The notes under the pieces: model-generated
Seen by the model: the letters and a program-made list of their open reading frames with translations, nothing else
Databases searched by the model: none
Told to the model about the DNA's origin: nothing
Shown here: positions 36,680 through 45,942 of the stretch, one piece after another
Layout of the letters: every line of letters begins with the position of its first letter
Numbering within the stretch: the first letter of the stretch is position 1
Source: Saprospiraceae bacterium
Lineage (GTDB): Bacteria; Bacteroidota; Bacteroidia; Chitinophagales; Saprospiraceae
Direction of reading: 5' to 3'
DNA: 64,000 nucleotides
NCBI GenBank assembly: GCA_016714985.1
Contig: JADKBS010000024.1
Coordinates: 62,001 to 126,000 of the forward strand
Position numbers and translations under genes: made by a program

Positions 36680-37711
36680 TTAAATTGTGATACTCCTTCT
36701 CTGTGCTTTCCATGCGAATGTTTCCGTATTTTTTATGTGCGCCTTTGCCGCAAGGCAAAGCTCCAAAGCCCGGATGCCGTCGTGCAGTGTGCAAGCGGGC
36801 GTCTTGTCCTGAAGAATGCAATCCATGAAGTCGGCGGTCTGGTCGAGGAACATTTCGTTGCGCTCGAAATGGCGGCCCGGCATCAGTGATTCAAAGGCCC
36901 TGCCTCCTTGTGTGTATATTTTTGCGCTGCCGCAAAGGGCGTCCCACTCGATGCGCCCCTCCGTGCCGATGATTTGCAGCGTGTGCATGGGCGGCTGGCT
37001 CACATAGTCGAGGTAAACCGAGCCGATGGCCCCTGACTCGAAGCGCAAGCTGGTAAGTGCCGTGTCCTCCGTGTCCAATTCTAGGTCGGAAATCCTGCCG
37101 CCAATGGCCGACACCACCTCATATTCGCCCAGCATCCAGCGCAGGTAGTCGAAGGGGTGGCAGAGTGTGAGCACTACCCCACCCCCGAGGTCGTTACGGG
37201 CCGAGTAGCCTTTTCGATAGTCTTCCCAAGGGTGCCAACCGGGCAGCCACTCGCCCCAGTGCGCGTGGGCGGCGGTTGGCCTTCCTATTTTGCCTTCGGC
37301 AATGGCTGCCCGAATTTCCTTCAAATCACCGTGGTAGCGCCACTGGAAGCCAACCTGTATTTTCAACTGCTTCACTTCTGCCAGTGCGGCCAGTTTTTCA
37401 AGGCCATCCAAGTTGTGCGATACGGGCTTTTCCAAGAAGATATGACAGCCAGCCCCCGCAGCAGCCAATGCCGTTTCGAGGTGCAGGGCAGTTGGGTTGC
37501 AGATGAAAACCACATCGGGGCGCTTGGCGAAGGCATCGGCGAGGTCGGTTTCCCTGCAAACCCGCAAACCTGACAGGCTTTTTCCAAAGGGACAAGCAAA
37601 GCCTGTCAAGTTTTGGCTCGTCAGCACCTGAAAATGACGGTATCCGAGCGCCACGAGGTTGTCGAAGTGGCGCTTTCCGATGGATCCGAAACCGACGATG
37701 AGTATTTTCAT
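36680..37711 (-). CDS. Gfo/Idh/MocA-family oxidoreductase
   Basis: The 343-residue protein begins MKILIVGFGSIGKRHFDNL, a Rossmann NAD(P)-binding motif. The start at 37711 is chosen because upstream in-frame codons lie in a TCATTGG repeat. The EKPVSHN motif with catalytic Lys and the GGGVVLTLCHPFDYLRW motif are typical. In nonulosonate loci such enzymes oxidise or epimerise a sugar precursor; the substrate here is unknown. It is in an operon with the glycosyltransferase-like gene and neuA. Confidence 0.88.
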   Translation of the reverse strand: MKILIVGFGSIGKRHFDNLVALGYRHFQVLTSQNLTGFACPFGKSLSGLRVCRETDLADAFAKRPDVVFICNPTALHLETALAAAGAGCHIFLEKPVSHNLDGLEKLAALAEVKQLKIQVGFQWRYHGDLKEIRAAIAEGKIGRPTAAHAHWGEWLPGWHPWEDYRKGYSARNDLGGGVVLTLCHPFDYLRWMLGEYEVVSAIGGRISDLELDTEDTALTSLRFESGAIGSVYLDYVSQPPMHTLQIIGTEGRIEWDALCGSAKIYTQGGRAFESLMPGRHFERNEMFLDQTADFMDCILQDKTPACTLHDGIRALELCLAAKAHIKNTETFAWKAQRRSITI

Positions 37712-37715
37712 GCTG

Positions 37716-37790
37716 TTTGTCATTGAAGTCATTGGTCATTAAGGTCATTGGATGCCTAAATGACCAATGACTCCAATGACGAATAACCAT
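37716..37790. repeat. TCATTGG heptamer inverted repeat
   Basis: TCATTGAAG, TCATTGG and TCATTAAGG units are followed by inverted CCAATGA units, allowing a hairpin between two operon genes. The same unit builds the longer array at 49139-49318. Confidence 0.7.
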
Positions 37791-37791
37791 T

Positions 37792-38745
37792 TCACAGGTA
37801 CTCCCTACAAATCCCCGCTATCTTTTCCGCCGACTTCCCACCATTCTGCACGGGCGTCAGTTTTTCCAGAAAAGCGGCCTCTACATCGCTGTGTACAGGC
37901 TTGCCAAGGCCCAGTGCAGTGAGTAGCACGGAAGAATATTTAGTGACCATTGCCTCGCAATTGGCAATCATGTGGTTGGTGTTGCCCGTGTGAAAAATCA
38001 TGGACTCCGGGGCATACCGCTCTATCTCCCAGCGGGCACGCTCATGGTTCTCACGAGGGTGCAGCTTGAACATCACGGGTCGGCCTTCTGCAATGGCCAA
38101 TGTTTTTAGGATGAATCCCCTTCGGTCTTCAAATTGGCCACTTTCCCGAAGCCAAGAGGTGGCACCCAGCACGTATTTCCGAAAGGGAAAATCGTTCTCA
38201 CGGTACTTGTCGAGGTCATCGAAATTGGGGATGCCCGTTACAGCTATCTTTTCAGGGGCAATGCCCTTGCGTACATAAAGTTCCTTGAAGCCTTCCGAGG
38301 CAACGCAAAATCGTTCGTAGGCGTGGCTCAATCCCGTCATGGAGGTATTGCCGAGGTAGCGGGGCAGCCTAAGCGTACGTATGAGATGATAGGCGAGGTT
38401 CTCAGGGGTCATCATGCCTTCCTGCACGAGGATGAAACGCTTGGTGCGCACGTTGCGGGGCAATACGGTGTCGTTGGTCGTCACGACGAGGTCGTATTCG
38501 TTGCGGCTGCCCTTGAAATCTATGAGCAGCCCGTTTTTTTCAAAATAAGCCTCGGCGGATTGGCGGGTCGCCTTGCTGAGGATGGTGAACTCGACCATGC
38601 CCCGCTCGGCCAGCCATTGCAGCAGGCCATCGCCATAATAGGGGGTGAACCAGCACTCACAATCAGGTGGCATGGCCTCGGCAATGCGATGCACCATCGT
38701 GGTTTGGTTCGGGGAGCCACCGATGAAGAGTATTTTTTTTGCCAT
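37792..38745 (-). CDS. Putative glycosyl- or glycerophosphotransferase (GT-B-like)
   Basis: The 317-residue protein has no certain family. The C-terminal half contains VMFKLHPRENHERA and VTKYSSVLLTALGLGKPVHSD, the kind of His/Ser motifs seen in CDP-glycerol glycerophosphotransferases and some sialyl- or polysialyltransferases. The N-terminus (KKILFIGGSPNQTTMVHRI) suggests a nucleotide-sugar-type fold. As the first gene of an operon with Gfo/Idh and neuA it may transfer the CMP-nonulosonate product. A three-unit 11-bp repeat lies 49-81 bp upstream. Confidence 0.6.
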   Translation of the reverse strand: MAKKILFIGGSPNQTTMVHRIAEAMPPDCECWFTPYYGDGLLQWLAERGMVEFTILSKATRQSAEAYFEKNGLLIDFKGSRNEYDLVVTTNDTVLPRNVRTKRFILVQEGMMTPENLAYHLIRTLRLPRYLGNTSMTGLSHAYERFCVASEGFKELYVRKGIAPEKIAVTGIPNFDDLDKYRENDFPFRKYVLGATSWLRESGQFEDRRGFILKTLAIAEGRPVMFKLHPRENHERARWEIERYAPESMIFHTGNTNHMIANCEAMVTKYSSVLLTALGLGKPVHSDVEAAFLEKLTPVQNGGKSAEKIAGICREYL

Positions 38746-38793
38746 ACTGACTAACGGAAAAGGGTCAGCACGAAGGTAGCGGCACCGCTTTAA

Positions 38794-38826
38794 GTTAATG
38801 GGAAGACAAGGTTAAGTTTGGGTGAA
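38794..38826 (-). promoter_or_regulatory. Pho-box-like 11-bp direct repeat upstream of the glycosyltransferase/neuA operon
   Basis: On the - strand the units are TTCACCCAAAC, TTAACCTTGTC and TTCCCATTAAC, in exact 11-bp register and followed by TTAAAG. Bacillus PhoP and cyanobacterial SphR boxes have TTAAC-type repeats with the same period. Eight other - strand units in this region carry similar arrays. Confidence 0.65.
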
Positions 38827-38841
38827 AGAATAAAGGAAACC

Positions 38842-40509
38842 CTATTTTGCTGCGTTCGTGGTGGCTGCGCTGCTGGCCGTTTCCTCATTTTTCGCCAAAG
38901 CGGCAGGTAGTGCGGCTTTCACCACCCTTTTTTCACCCACAAACTCGCTTGGGGTGCGCTGGCGGATGCTCTCCACGAAGCGCCACTCCGCCACTGCGTC
39001 GTAGGGGGTGAGCGAAAGGAGCAGGTAGCCGTGGTTGCTCAGGTCGAGGTAGCGGAGGTGCGGGTTCACGTTGTCGGAGGCGAAGGTCTTTTCCATGAAA
39101 TCTACTGTTTTGGCCCCCTTGTACTCGTCGAAATTGGCGCTCGTAACGCTGGGGGTGGCGAACTCGTAAGCCACAATCTTGCCAGCTTTTTTCTTTTTGT
39201 ACTGCTTGTAATCGAGCGGAATATCGAAGCACCAGGAGGCGTGGGTATCGCCCGTTGCAAAGATGACGTTGTTGATGTTTTCCTTAAAAAGCAGGCTCTT
39301 GATGGCCTGCCGTTCCATCGGGTAGCCGTCCCAAGCATCGAAGTTAACGAAGATCTTGGACAGCAAGGGCATCACGCTGAACTCGGCAAATAGCACCTGG
39401 TTCCCAATCACTTTCCAAGTCGAATCCGAAGCTTTCAACCCGTTTTCCAACCAATCCAATTGCGGCCCGCCGAGCATAGTGCGCTCGGCGTTCAGTTTCT
39501 TGTACCGCTTGCTTTCGGTAGGGGCCTCCCGGCCGCTCACTCGCTCGTCGAGCATGAAAAGGTCAACGAGCTGGCCAAATGAAAACTGCCGATACAAATT
39601 TTCCCCTTCACGTATCGGCAGCCATTCGTAATATGCTTTTACAGCAGCGAATTTTCTTTGATCAAAATCCCCTTCTTCGGGCTGGTGGTTTTGGGCACCC
39701 GTGGCATGGGCGTTGTTCGATATTTCATGGTCGTCCCAAACGCAGATGAATGGGTGCATCCGATGGGCAGCCTGTAGGTCTGGATCGAGCCGGTATTGGG
39801 CATAGCGGGTACGGTAGTCTTGTAGGCTTACGATTTCGTGGGCAGGCAAATGGCTGCGGTCGTGTACCGAGGTGTCAGCGTATTGGTGTGCCCCATACTC
39901 GTAGATATAGTCCCCTAAATGTACCACGGCATCCAAGTCCTCGATTTCGGCGATGCGGGCAAAACCGTTGAAATAGCCCGCTTCGTAGTTGTTGCAGCTC
40001 ACCACGGCGAGCCGCACCTGTTCGTTCGGTGATGGGTAGGAACGGGATTTTTGGTTTTTTGGGGTGCCAAGGCTGGCAAAAACGGCTTGGCTTTGGTGTT
40101 GTTCTTCGCTCGTAGTTTTTGTACGGCCAACGGGTGATGTGCTTCCCAACGCCTCGAATCGGTAGTAATGGTAGCTGCCGGGCAGCAGGCCCTTTGCATC
40201 AATTTTTACCGTGAAATCGTGCTCAGCCCTTGCAAGGGAAATACCTTCCGCTTCCAAATGGGTGAAATGTTCGTCCAAGGCTACCTCCCATTTCACCGTG
40301 ACAGAATCTACCTTGCACGGAGGTGTCACTCTCGTCCAAATGATGATGGCATCGTTCAGGGGGTCGCCCGAGGCCACGCCGTGGTAGAAAGGTTTTAATT
40401 TGGGGTCAAAATATATGGCAGTGCCATCTGTTGGGAATTCATGGGCGGCTTGTGCCCAAAGTTCAAACGAACAGGCAACCAAGAGTATCAGTAAGTAAAA
40501 ACGGCTCAT
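38842..40509 (-). CDS. phoD: Alkaline phosphatase D (PhoD family)
   Basis: The protein has about 555 residues and a signal peptide. The start at 40509 (MSRFYLLILLVACSFELWAQ) replaces a longer frame. PhoD enzymes are Ca/Fe-dependent phosphodiesterases/monoesterases induced by phosphate lack. Family motifs: HGVASGDPLNDAIIIWTRV, VHLGDYIYEYG, WDDHEISNNAHATG and FATGDTHASW. Metal ligands (Asp, Tyr, Asn, His) fall in these blocks. A Pho-box-like array lies 61-93 bp upstream. Confidence 0.93.
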   Translation of the reverse strand: MSRFYLLILLVACSFELWAQAAHEFPTDGTAIYFDPKLKPFYHGVASGDPLNDAIIIWTRVTPPCKVDSVTVKWEVALDEHFTHLEAEGISLARAEHDFTVKIDAKGLLPGSYHYYRFEALGSTSPVGRTKTTSEEQHQSQAVFASLGTPKNQKSRSYPSPNEQVRLAVVSCNNYEAGYFNGFARIAEIEDLDAVVHLGDYIYEYGAHQYADTSVHDRSHLPAHEIVSLQDYRTRYAQYRLDPDLQAAHRMHPFICVWDDHEISNNAHATGAQNHQPEEGDFDQRKFAAVKAYYEWLPIREGENLYRQFSFGQLVDLFMLDERVSGREAPTESKRYKKLNAERTMLGGPQLDWLENGLKASDSTWKVIGNQVLFAEFSVMPLLSKIFVNFDAWDGYPMERQAIKSLLFKENINNVIFATGDTHASWCFDIPLDYKQYKKKKAGKIVAYEFATPSVTSANFDEYKGAKTVDFMEKTFASDNVNPHLRYLDLSNHGYLLLSLTPYDAVAEWRFVESIRQRTPSEFVGEKRVVKAALPAALAKNEETASSAATTNAAK

Positions 40510-40569
40510 CGAATGGGTTTTGCTGCGGGAGTTTAGAATATTGATACAAAGAAAGTCCCGCAATCAGAA

Positions 40570-40602
40570 GCCTATATGAACAGCTTTTTAAGTTTGTGTG
40601 AA
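40570..40602 (-). promoter_or_regulatory. Pho-box-like 11-bp direct repeat upstream of phoD
   Basis: Units TTCACACAAAC, TTAAAAAGCTG and TTCATATAGGC are in exact 11-bp register on the - strand. PhoD is a classical Pho-regulon gene, which supports the reading of this motif. Confidence 0.68.
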
Positions 40603-40609
40603 GAAACCC

Positions 40610-41698
40610 TTATTGGTCTTGCAGGATAGCCTTCAGCACCTCGCTGGCTGGCACCAGTTTAAAATTCTGTGGTTGCGCCTTGCCCTTTCCATCCCTGTTA
40701 TCCCCATCCTGCGCCACAAACACTCCCTTTTCAAAAACACCGCCGAGGTTGCTGGCCGTCACATCAATCCCATCCGTGTCGTAAGTCCCGTCAAAAGCTC
40801 CATCACCGATGACAAAGCTGCCGAGGTAGCGGTTGCCGCCCTGCCGCTCGAAGACTGCGTAGCTGTTGTTGCCCTGCGAAGAGGCGATGAGGTAGCCCGT
40901 GCTGTCGCTGCTGGGGTAGATGCAAAGCCCTTCGATGTCGTAGGCCAGCATGGGGTTTTCCGCTCCGCTGTTCGGCACAAATTCGGGTAGGCCTTGGCTG
41001 TCCGGCTCGGCGCCCGCCTTCCAGATGCCCTTGTCCTCCTCGCCAAAATAGGCCACGCCAAGTTGGTCGTCGGCCACCATGCCCTCTGGCTGCGACTGGA
41101 GCTTCAGCGTTCGCACGAGCTTCGCCGTGACTTCGCTATCGCCAAACGGCAGTAGCTCATACTGCTCCACCGTGCCGTCCTTGCCGTTCAGGAAGATATA
41201 GAACGCATTGTTTTTCAAGCTTTTATAAAAACAAATGCCATATACTTCGTCCAGCGCAGACTTAATACGACCGCCGCTGATAAGCGCCAAACTGGCATCG
41301 CTGGGATTGATTTTGAAGACCAAAACCTCGTTCGTACTGCGGTCGGAACAGGCCGCCAAGTCCACCGTGTCGCCGTTGGCCAAGGGGAAGCCGGGGCGCA
41401 CGTCCACGTTGTTCGGGTTCCCGGTTTTGTAGCTGTGCAGTAGTTTCCCTTGCAGGTCATAGACCTCCAGCCCATATTTTTTCACCGTGCCGATGATGGC
41501 ACTCTTGGATGAATCCAAGGGATTAACCCAAATGGCCGGGTCGTCGGCGGCATCGTCGCCGGTGCGGGCCTGCACGGCAGGGGTCTCGGCGACGGCCAGC
41601 ACGGTGGGGACGCCTTGGAGGGTAGGTTTTGGTTTTTCGGTGCAGGACAGATAGCTTATCAATATCAAGCAGGCAGAAAGGAAGAATATTTGCTTCAT
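40610..41698 (-). CDS. Beta-propeller phytase, lipoprotein
   Basis: The protein has about 362 residues; the start at 41698 (MKQIFFLSACLILISYLSC) gives a lipoprotein signal. Phytase removes phosphate from inositol hexakisphosphate using Ca2+. Family features are DDAADDPAIWVNP, EVYGICFYKS, PEGMVADDQLGVAYFGEED, DIEGLCIYPSS and DGIDVTASNLGG, together forming a six-bladed propeller. It follows a TonB receptor gene in the same direction. A 155-bp imperfect palindrome lies in the gap between them. Confidence 0.92.
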   Translation of the reverse strand: MKQIFFLSACLILISYLSCTEKPKPTLQGVPTVLAVAETPAVQARTGDDAADDPAIWVNPLDSSKSAIIGTVKKYGLEVYDLQGKLLHSYKTGNPNNVDVRPGFPLANGDTVDLAACSDRSTNEVLVFKINPSDASLALISGGRIKSALDEVYGICFYKSLKNNAFYIFLNGKDGTVEQYELLPFGDSEVTAKLVRTLKLQSQPEGMVADDQLGVAYFGEEDKGIWKAGAEPDSQGLPEFVPNSGAENPMLAYDIEGLCIYPSSDSTGYLIASSQGNNSYAVFERQGGNRYLGSFVIGDGAFDGTYDTDGIDVTASNLGGVFEKGVFVAQDGDNRDGKGKAQPQNFKLVPASEVLKAILQDQ

Positions 41699-41816
41699 AG
41701 ACGAAATTTTTAGGTGCAAAAGGCTATTTTTGTTTCAATAGGGTCATTCATTCAAAAAGTGTTGACCGAAATGGAATCATGCTTAATGGTAGTAGCTGAA
41801 TATAGCGATGTTTTCA

Positions 41817-41971
41817 TTTTGATTGACGTTTGATGATTACATGATTGTTGATATTTGATGTTATGGACAATGGCTGGTTTTTGATGGCTGGAATCAACCA
41901 TTGTCCATAAGAAAATTAACCATCACATCAACATTCGTAAATCATGTAATCGTCAATCGTCAATCAAAAAC
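41817..41971. repeat. Long imperfect palindrome between TonB receptor and phytase genes
   Basis: An inner perfect 13-bp pair (TTATGGACAATGG at 41861-41873 and its inverse at 41898-41910) is nested in longer arms starting TTTTGATTGACG and ending CGTCAATCAAAA. The whole 288-bp gap is otherwise AT-rich without genes. The design resembles the other heptamer-type palindromes. It could end or process the receptor mRNA. Confidence 0.7.
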
Positions 41972-42007
41972 CTCCAATCACTACAATCCGTGACCAAGCG
42001 CAAACCA

Positions 42008-44850
42008 TCAAATATTCAACCGAACCCCCACCCTTCCCCACCACGAATAAAACTCCTGTTTCTTCACCCGGCTGCTGACACCAAGGTAGTGCTTCAGCGG
42101 TGTGTTCGTCAGATTGACCGCCGTCAGGTAAAACTGGAAGTTCTTCGTCAGGTGGTAGTTCAGGTTGAAATCGAGGTGCAAATTGCGCTCATAATAAATA
42201 TCCCAAGTCGGCTTGATGCCCAACTCCGTCAAAAAAGCGTCGTTGAAGTTCGCCGACACCTTGGCGTAGAGTTTTTTCGAGTCAAAGAACAGCGCTAGGT
42301 TGGCCGCATGGGGCGACTGGCCGGGGAGTTGTATGCGCTCGTTTTTGTTGTTGCGGCGCACGGTGGCCTCCGACCAAGTGTAGGTATAATTGAAATATAC
42401 CCCGAAATGCTGCCAGATGCCCGGTAGCCTGAAAAACTGCTGGTTCCAACTGATTTCTGCGCCCAGCACCTGCGCCCGGATGCCGTTCTGCGCCGTTGTC
42501 ACGAAGTACCAACCGGCCGGCTGATGTTCTCCACAAAGGTTCGCTGCTCGAAATAATAGACAAAGTCCTCGATGTTCTTGTAAAAAACGCCGCCCGAAAG
42601 CAGCCCGCCCCGCTCCATGTATTTTTCCGCCAAAATATCGGCGTTGACGGCTTTTGCGAAGCGCAAATCGGGGTTGCCGAGCGTGATTTGGCGGCTGTCC
42701 AATTCCGACTGGCGGTAGGGCAAAATATCCTCGAAATTGGGTCGTGAGTAGGTCCAAGTAAGCGCCGAGCGCAGGTTGGCACGGTCGTTCAAGGCGTATT
42801 TGAAATGGAATTGCGGAAGCAGGAAGCCATAGCTTTTCTTGCTCCGCAACGTGTCGAGCCGCTCGAAGGCGTCCGAAAACTCCCTGAACTGCACATCGAA
42901 GCCCCGGTAGTTGATGTCCGTGCGCTCGTAGCGAAGCCCGGCAAGCAGCATGGCCCTGCCCCAGTGCTGCGTGGCCATGAGGTAGGCGGCATAGATGTCC
43001 TCGTCCGCCACGTAGTCCTCCGAAAACGATTCCTCCTTCGTGTCGCTCTCCTGCAATTTGAAATTCTGGAAGTAAAAATCGAAGAACTCCCGGCTCTTTT
43101 CAGGGTCGGGCGTGTCGCCGAGCTGGTAGTTGCGGTTGAGCAGGTTCGTTTCATCAAAGCCGCCCGATACCGAGGCAAGGCTCAGTTCCGGCCCTACGCT
43201 CGTATAAATCTGCCGCACGCTGTCGAAGGGGCTGTTCACCGCAAAAAGCTGGTAGTATTTGTGCCAGACCCGTGCCTGGTTGTCCCGCTCCTTGTTCTTC
43301 AGCCTTGCCTTGGCGCCCAGTTTCACGCTGCCCTGCCAGTTGCCCCGCCCGTAGTTTTTTTCAAGGTTAAAACGGGCGGTCAGGTTGCGGTCTTCGGTGC
43401 GGGAACTTTGCAAAAGCAGCTCGTCGAATTCATAATCGAGCGAATTGAAGACGGTGGTCGAGTCCTTTTCCCTTGGAAATTTGATGCGTGGCCAATTTGC
43501 TTCCGAGAGGTCAAGCTCCAGGTTCACGAGGTCGTTCTGGAAATTAATGTCCATGCGGTCGGGCACGGCTTCCTTGGCGAGTGAGTAGCTCAGGAGGTAA
43601 TCGAGGGTAAAAAACCCGAGCTGGTGCTTGCCGCCGAGGTTGGCATTGGCGATGGTCTGTATTTTTTGGCGGTCTTTCGCATCACGCAAAATCTGCGCTT
43701 CCCGGGAGGAGGTTTCGCTCAGGACAAAGCCGCTCCCGATGTCGTAGCGCACCCGGCGGCGCAGCTCGTCGTCAGAGTAGCGGTTGTACAAAGTGTTGAT
43801 ATACAGCGAATTGCGTTCATTGAATTTCCAATCCCAAGTGCCACTCAGGCCTGTCCGCTCCCGGTGGATGTCGTAATGCCGGAGCTGCACCTCGTCGTAG
43901 TGGAGCTGGAAGGTCGTGTCGCCACCGAACCGGGACTCGTTGAAATTGAACTGCATGTCGTGCGAGGCCCGGCGGTCGTCGAGGTGGGAGGCATTGAGGT
44001 AAAAACCGAATTTGCGCACCCGTTGGCCGAAGGCAAACTGCAAATTGTACAGCGGTTTTTCAGCCAAATTGTTGTAGCCGCTGGCGAGCGAAAAATGTAT
44101 TTCGGGGATGGTGTCCTTGGCCGTCTTGGTGTTCAGGTTCACCGAGCCGCCGATGGCGTCGCCGTCTTGGTCGGGGGTCAGCGCCTTGGAGATTTCGATG
44201 CTGGCCAATTGGTCAATCGAAACCACGTCCAAGCCCACATAGCGCACATCGCCCTCTGGGCTGGGGATTTGCTCGCCGTTCACGCTGAAATTGGAGAGCT
44301 GCGGCGGCGTACCCCGCAACTGCACGAAGCGCCCCTCGCCTTGGTCCCGTTGCAAGGTGATGCCCGGTATCCTGCCGATGCTCTCGGCGGCGTTCAGGTC
44401 GGGGAATTTCACCATCTGCTCTGCTGCCACCACGTTCTTGATATTGGAGGCCACCTGCTGCTCCCGGTTGGCCTTCATTTGTCCTTCCAAAAGCGCCGTC
44501 ACTTCCACGGTTTTCATCAGCGTGGCAGCGGGTTTTAAATAAATATCTTTTTCCAATAAACGCTCATTGGAAAATGCAAATAATATAGTGTCGGTTTCAT
44601 AGCCAATAAACGAGACAATCATGTGCCCATTTTTAATCGAAATATTCTCCAAAACATATTCCCCATTCACGTCCGACACAGCAGCGACGGGCGTTCCGAG
44701 TATTTGCACCGTTGCGCCAATCAGCGTGGTTTTAGTGTCGGCATCCCATATTTTGCCATGAATAAAATAATTGTTTTGCGCCTTTATATGTGTTGAAAAA
44801 AAAGCAATAAACAAAAAGATATACAGGCCATTTAATATCGCTAACTTCAT
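42008..44850 (-). CDS. TonB-dependent receptor, interrupted by a frameshift
   Basis: The start at 44850 (MKLAILNGLYIFLFIAFFST) gives a signal peptide and avoids a hairpin just upstream. A carboxypeptidase-like domain (IHGKIWDADTKTTLIGATV) is followed by a plug with AAEQMVKFPDLNAAESIGRI and GITLQRDQGEGRFVQLRG, as in TonB receptors of the CirA/Fiu-like type (TIGR01782-like). The frame breaks near 42515-42525: the first part ends FVENISRPVGTS and the second continues PAGWYFVTTAQNG to the barrel end GRVGVRLNI. One inserted or deleted base explains this. Total length is about 948 residues. Placed between a secreted protein and phytase, it may import phytate or its breakdown products. Confidence 0.85.
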
Positions 44851-44863
44851 TGGAATAAACATA

Positions 44864-44897
44864 AACGTCGGCGAGATGAGCGCATCCCGCCGACGTT
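44864..44897 (-). terminator. Hairpin after the T9SS secreted-protein gene
   Basis: AACGTCGGCG and CGCCGACGTT form a perfect 10-bp stem; on the - strand it is followed by a TTTATGTTTATT stretch. A near-identical stem (CGTCGGCG) is found after the PhoX-like gene at 60591-60618. Confidence 0.65.
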
Positions 44898-44922
44898 GGT
44901 TGAAGATTGAGATGAGCAGGGA

Positions 44923-45870
44923 CTACTGCACCACCACCTTTGCCACGCCCACCTTGTTGGCGGATACCACTTCGAGGGCGTAAATGCCCGGCATGGCGTC
45001 CAAATCCAATTTCAGGGAAACTTCCCGGAGGTTTTCCCACTTCCAAGTGCGAACAGTCCTGCCGCTCAGGTCGGTGAGTTTCAAGCTGACATCCTCACCT
45101 TGAAAAGCATCGAGGGCGACCCGCATATAGCCACCAGCCGCAGGGTTGGGCGTCACCTTCATATTGGCCACCACGCTGCGTTCCTTCACCGGGCTGATGC
45201 CGGAAAAATAGATGACCAATTTGGAAATGCGCTCCGGGTGGTGCAGGCCGTCGCCGCCGTCTTCAGGGTCGGCCACGTTCTCGAAGCCCTCGAAGTCACG
45301 GGCATTGTCGTCGTCGCTGGCACCTTGGTCTTGGCCGGTGAGGTAGAAGGCCATGGCGTTGCCCTGCTGCCAGCCGTCTCGGTCCACCACCTCCTGCACG
45401 AGCGCCTTGAGGTCAGGGGTGCGGTACTGCTCCCAAATCGTCCATTCCTCGTCGCAGTTCCAGACCACATTGGCTGTGGTGCGTGGGCGGTCGGAAATCA
45501 GGTCGGTCTCGTTATAGGTCACGGGGTTGTCGGAAGCCTCGGCGTAGATGGTCACAATGGCAAGGTCGCCCTCGTCCTCGTGCGCCCATATTTCGATGAA
45601 GGCGGAGTCAATGGTAGCGCCTTTCGGCACGTTCACGCCCCGATAGCGCAGGCCCGTGGACACGACGTTGAACTCGTCGCCCTCCCAGCCGATGTCGAGG
45701 TCGTCATCGTAGAGCTTGTCAATTTCGTTGTTCTTTTGCTCGGCGTCATCAGTGGAGACTTCCACGCCGCCGTCAAGCCCGGTCGTCTGGATGCGGACAG
45801 TGTCCACCCATTGACCAAAAGCGAGGTTTGCCACAAAAATTGGCAGGAAAACAAGTAGAATTTTTTTCAT
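44923..45870 (-). CDS. Secreted T9SS-sorted protein, DNRLRE-like beta-sandwich
   Basis: The 315-residue protein has a signal peptide (ending AFGQ). The middle, with YRGVNVPKGATIDSAFIEIW and TYNETDLISDRPRTT, resembles DNRLRE/CBM-like sandwich domains found in secreted proteins. The last 80 residues, from MKVTPNPAAGGYMRV to MPGIYALEVVS, are a type A sorting domain. The region is rich in Asp and Glu and may bind calcium. It is the first gene of a likely unit with the TonB receptor and phytase, behind a Pho-box-like array. Confidence 0.8.
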   Translation of the reverse strand: MKKILLVFLPIFVANLAFGQWVDTVRIQTTGLDGGVEVSTDDAEQKNNEIDKLYDDDLDIGWEGDEFNVVSTGLRYRGVNVPKGATIDSAFIEIWAHEDEGDLAIVTIYAEASDNPVTYNETDLISDRPRTTANVVWNCDEEWTIWEQYRTPDLKALVQEVVDRDGWQQGNAMAFYLTGQDQGASDDDNARDFEGFENVADPEDGGDGLHHPERISKLVIYFSGISPVKERSVVANMKVTPNPAAGGYMRVALDAFQGEDVSLKLTDLSGRTVRTWKWENLREVSLKLDLDAMPGIYALEVVSANKVGVAKVVVQ

Positions 45871-45909
45871 AAAATAAGTTTTCCGGCGAAGTTCATTCGG
45901 GCAGTTTAA

Positions 45910-45942
45910 GCGGATGTGTAGCAGGGGTTAAGTTAACGTGAA
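45910..45942 (-). promoter_or_regulatory. Pho-box-like 11-bp direct repeat upstream of the T9SS/TonB/phytase genes
   Basis: Units TTCACGTTAAC, TTAACCCCTGC and TACACATCCGC are in 11-bp register, followed by TTAAAC. The site is 40-72 bp upstream of the start at 45870 and overlaps the end of the preceding gene slightly. Confidence 0.65.

Noticed and set aside
41720..41816. Pho-box-like repeat before the phytase gene
   Set aside because: No three units with 11-bp spacing were found there; phytase probably depends on transcription from further upstream.
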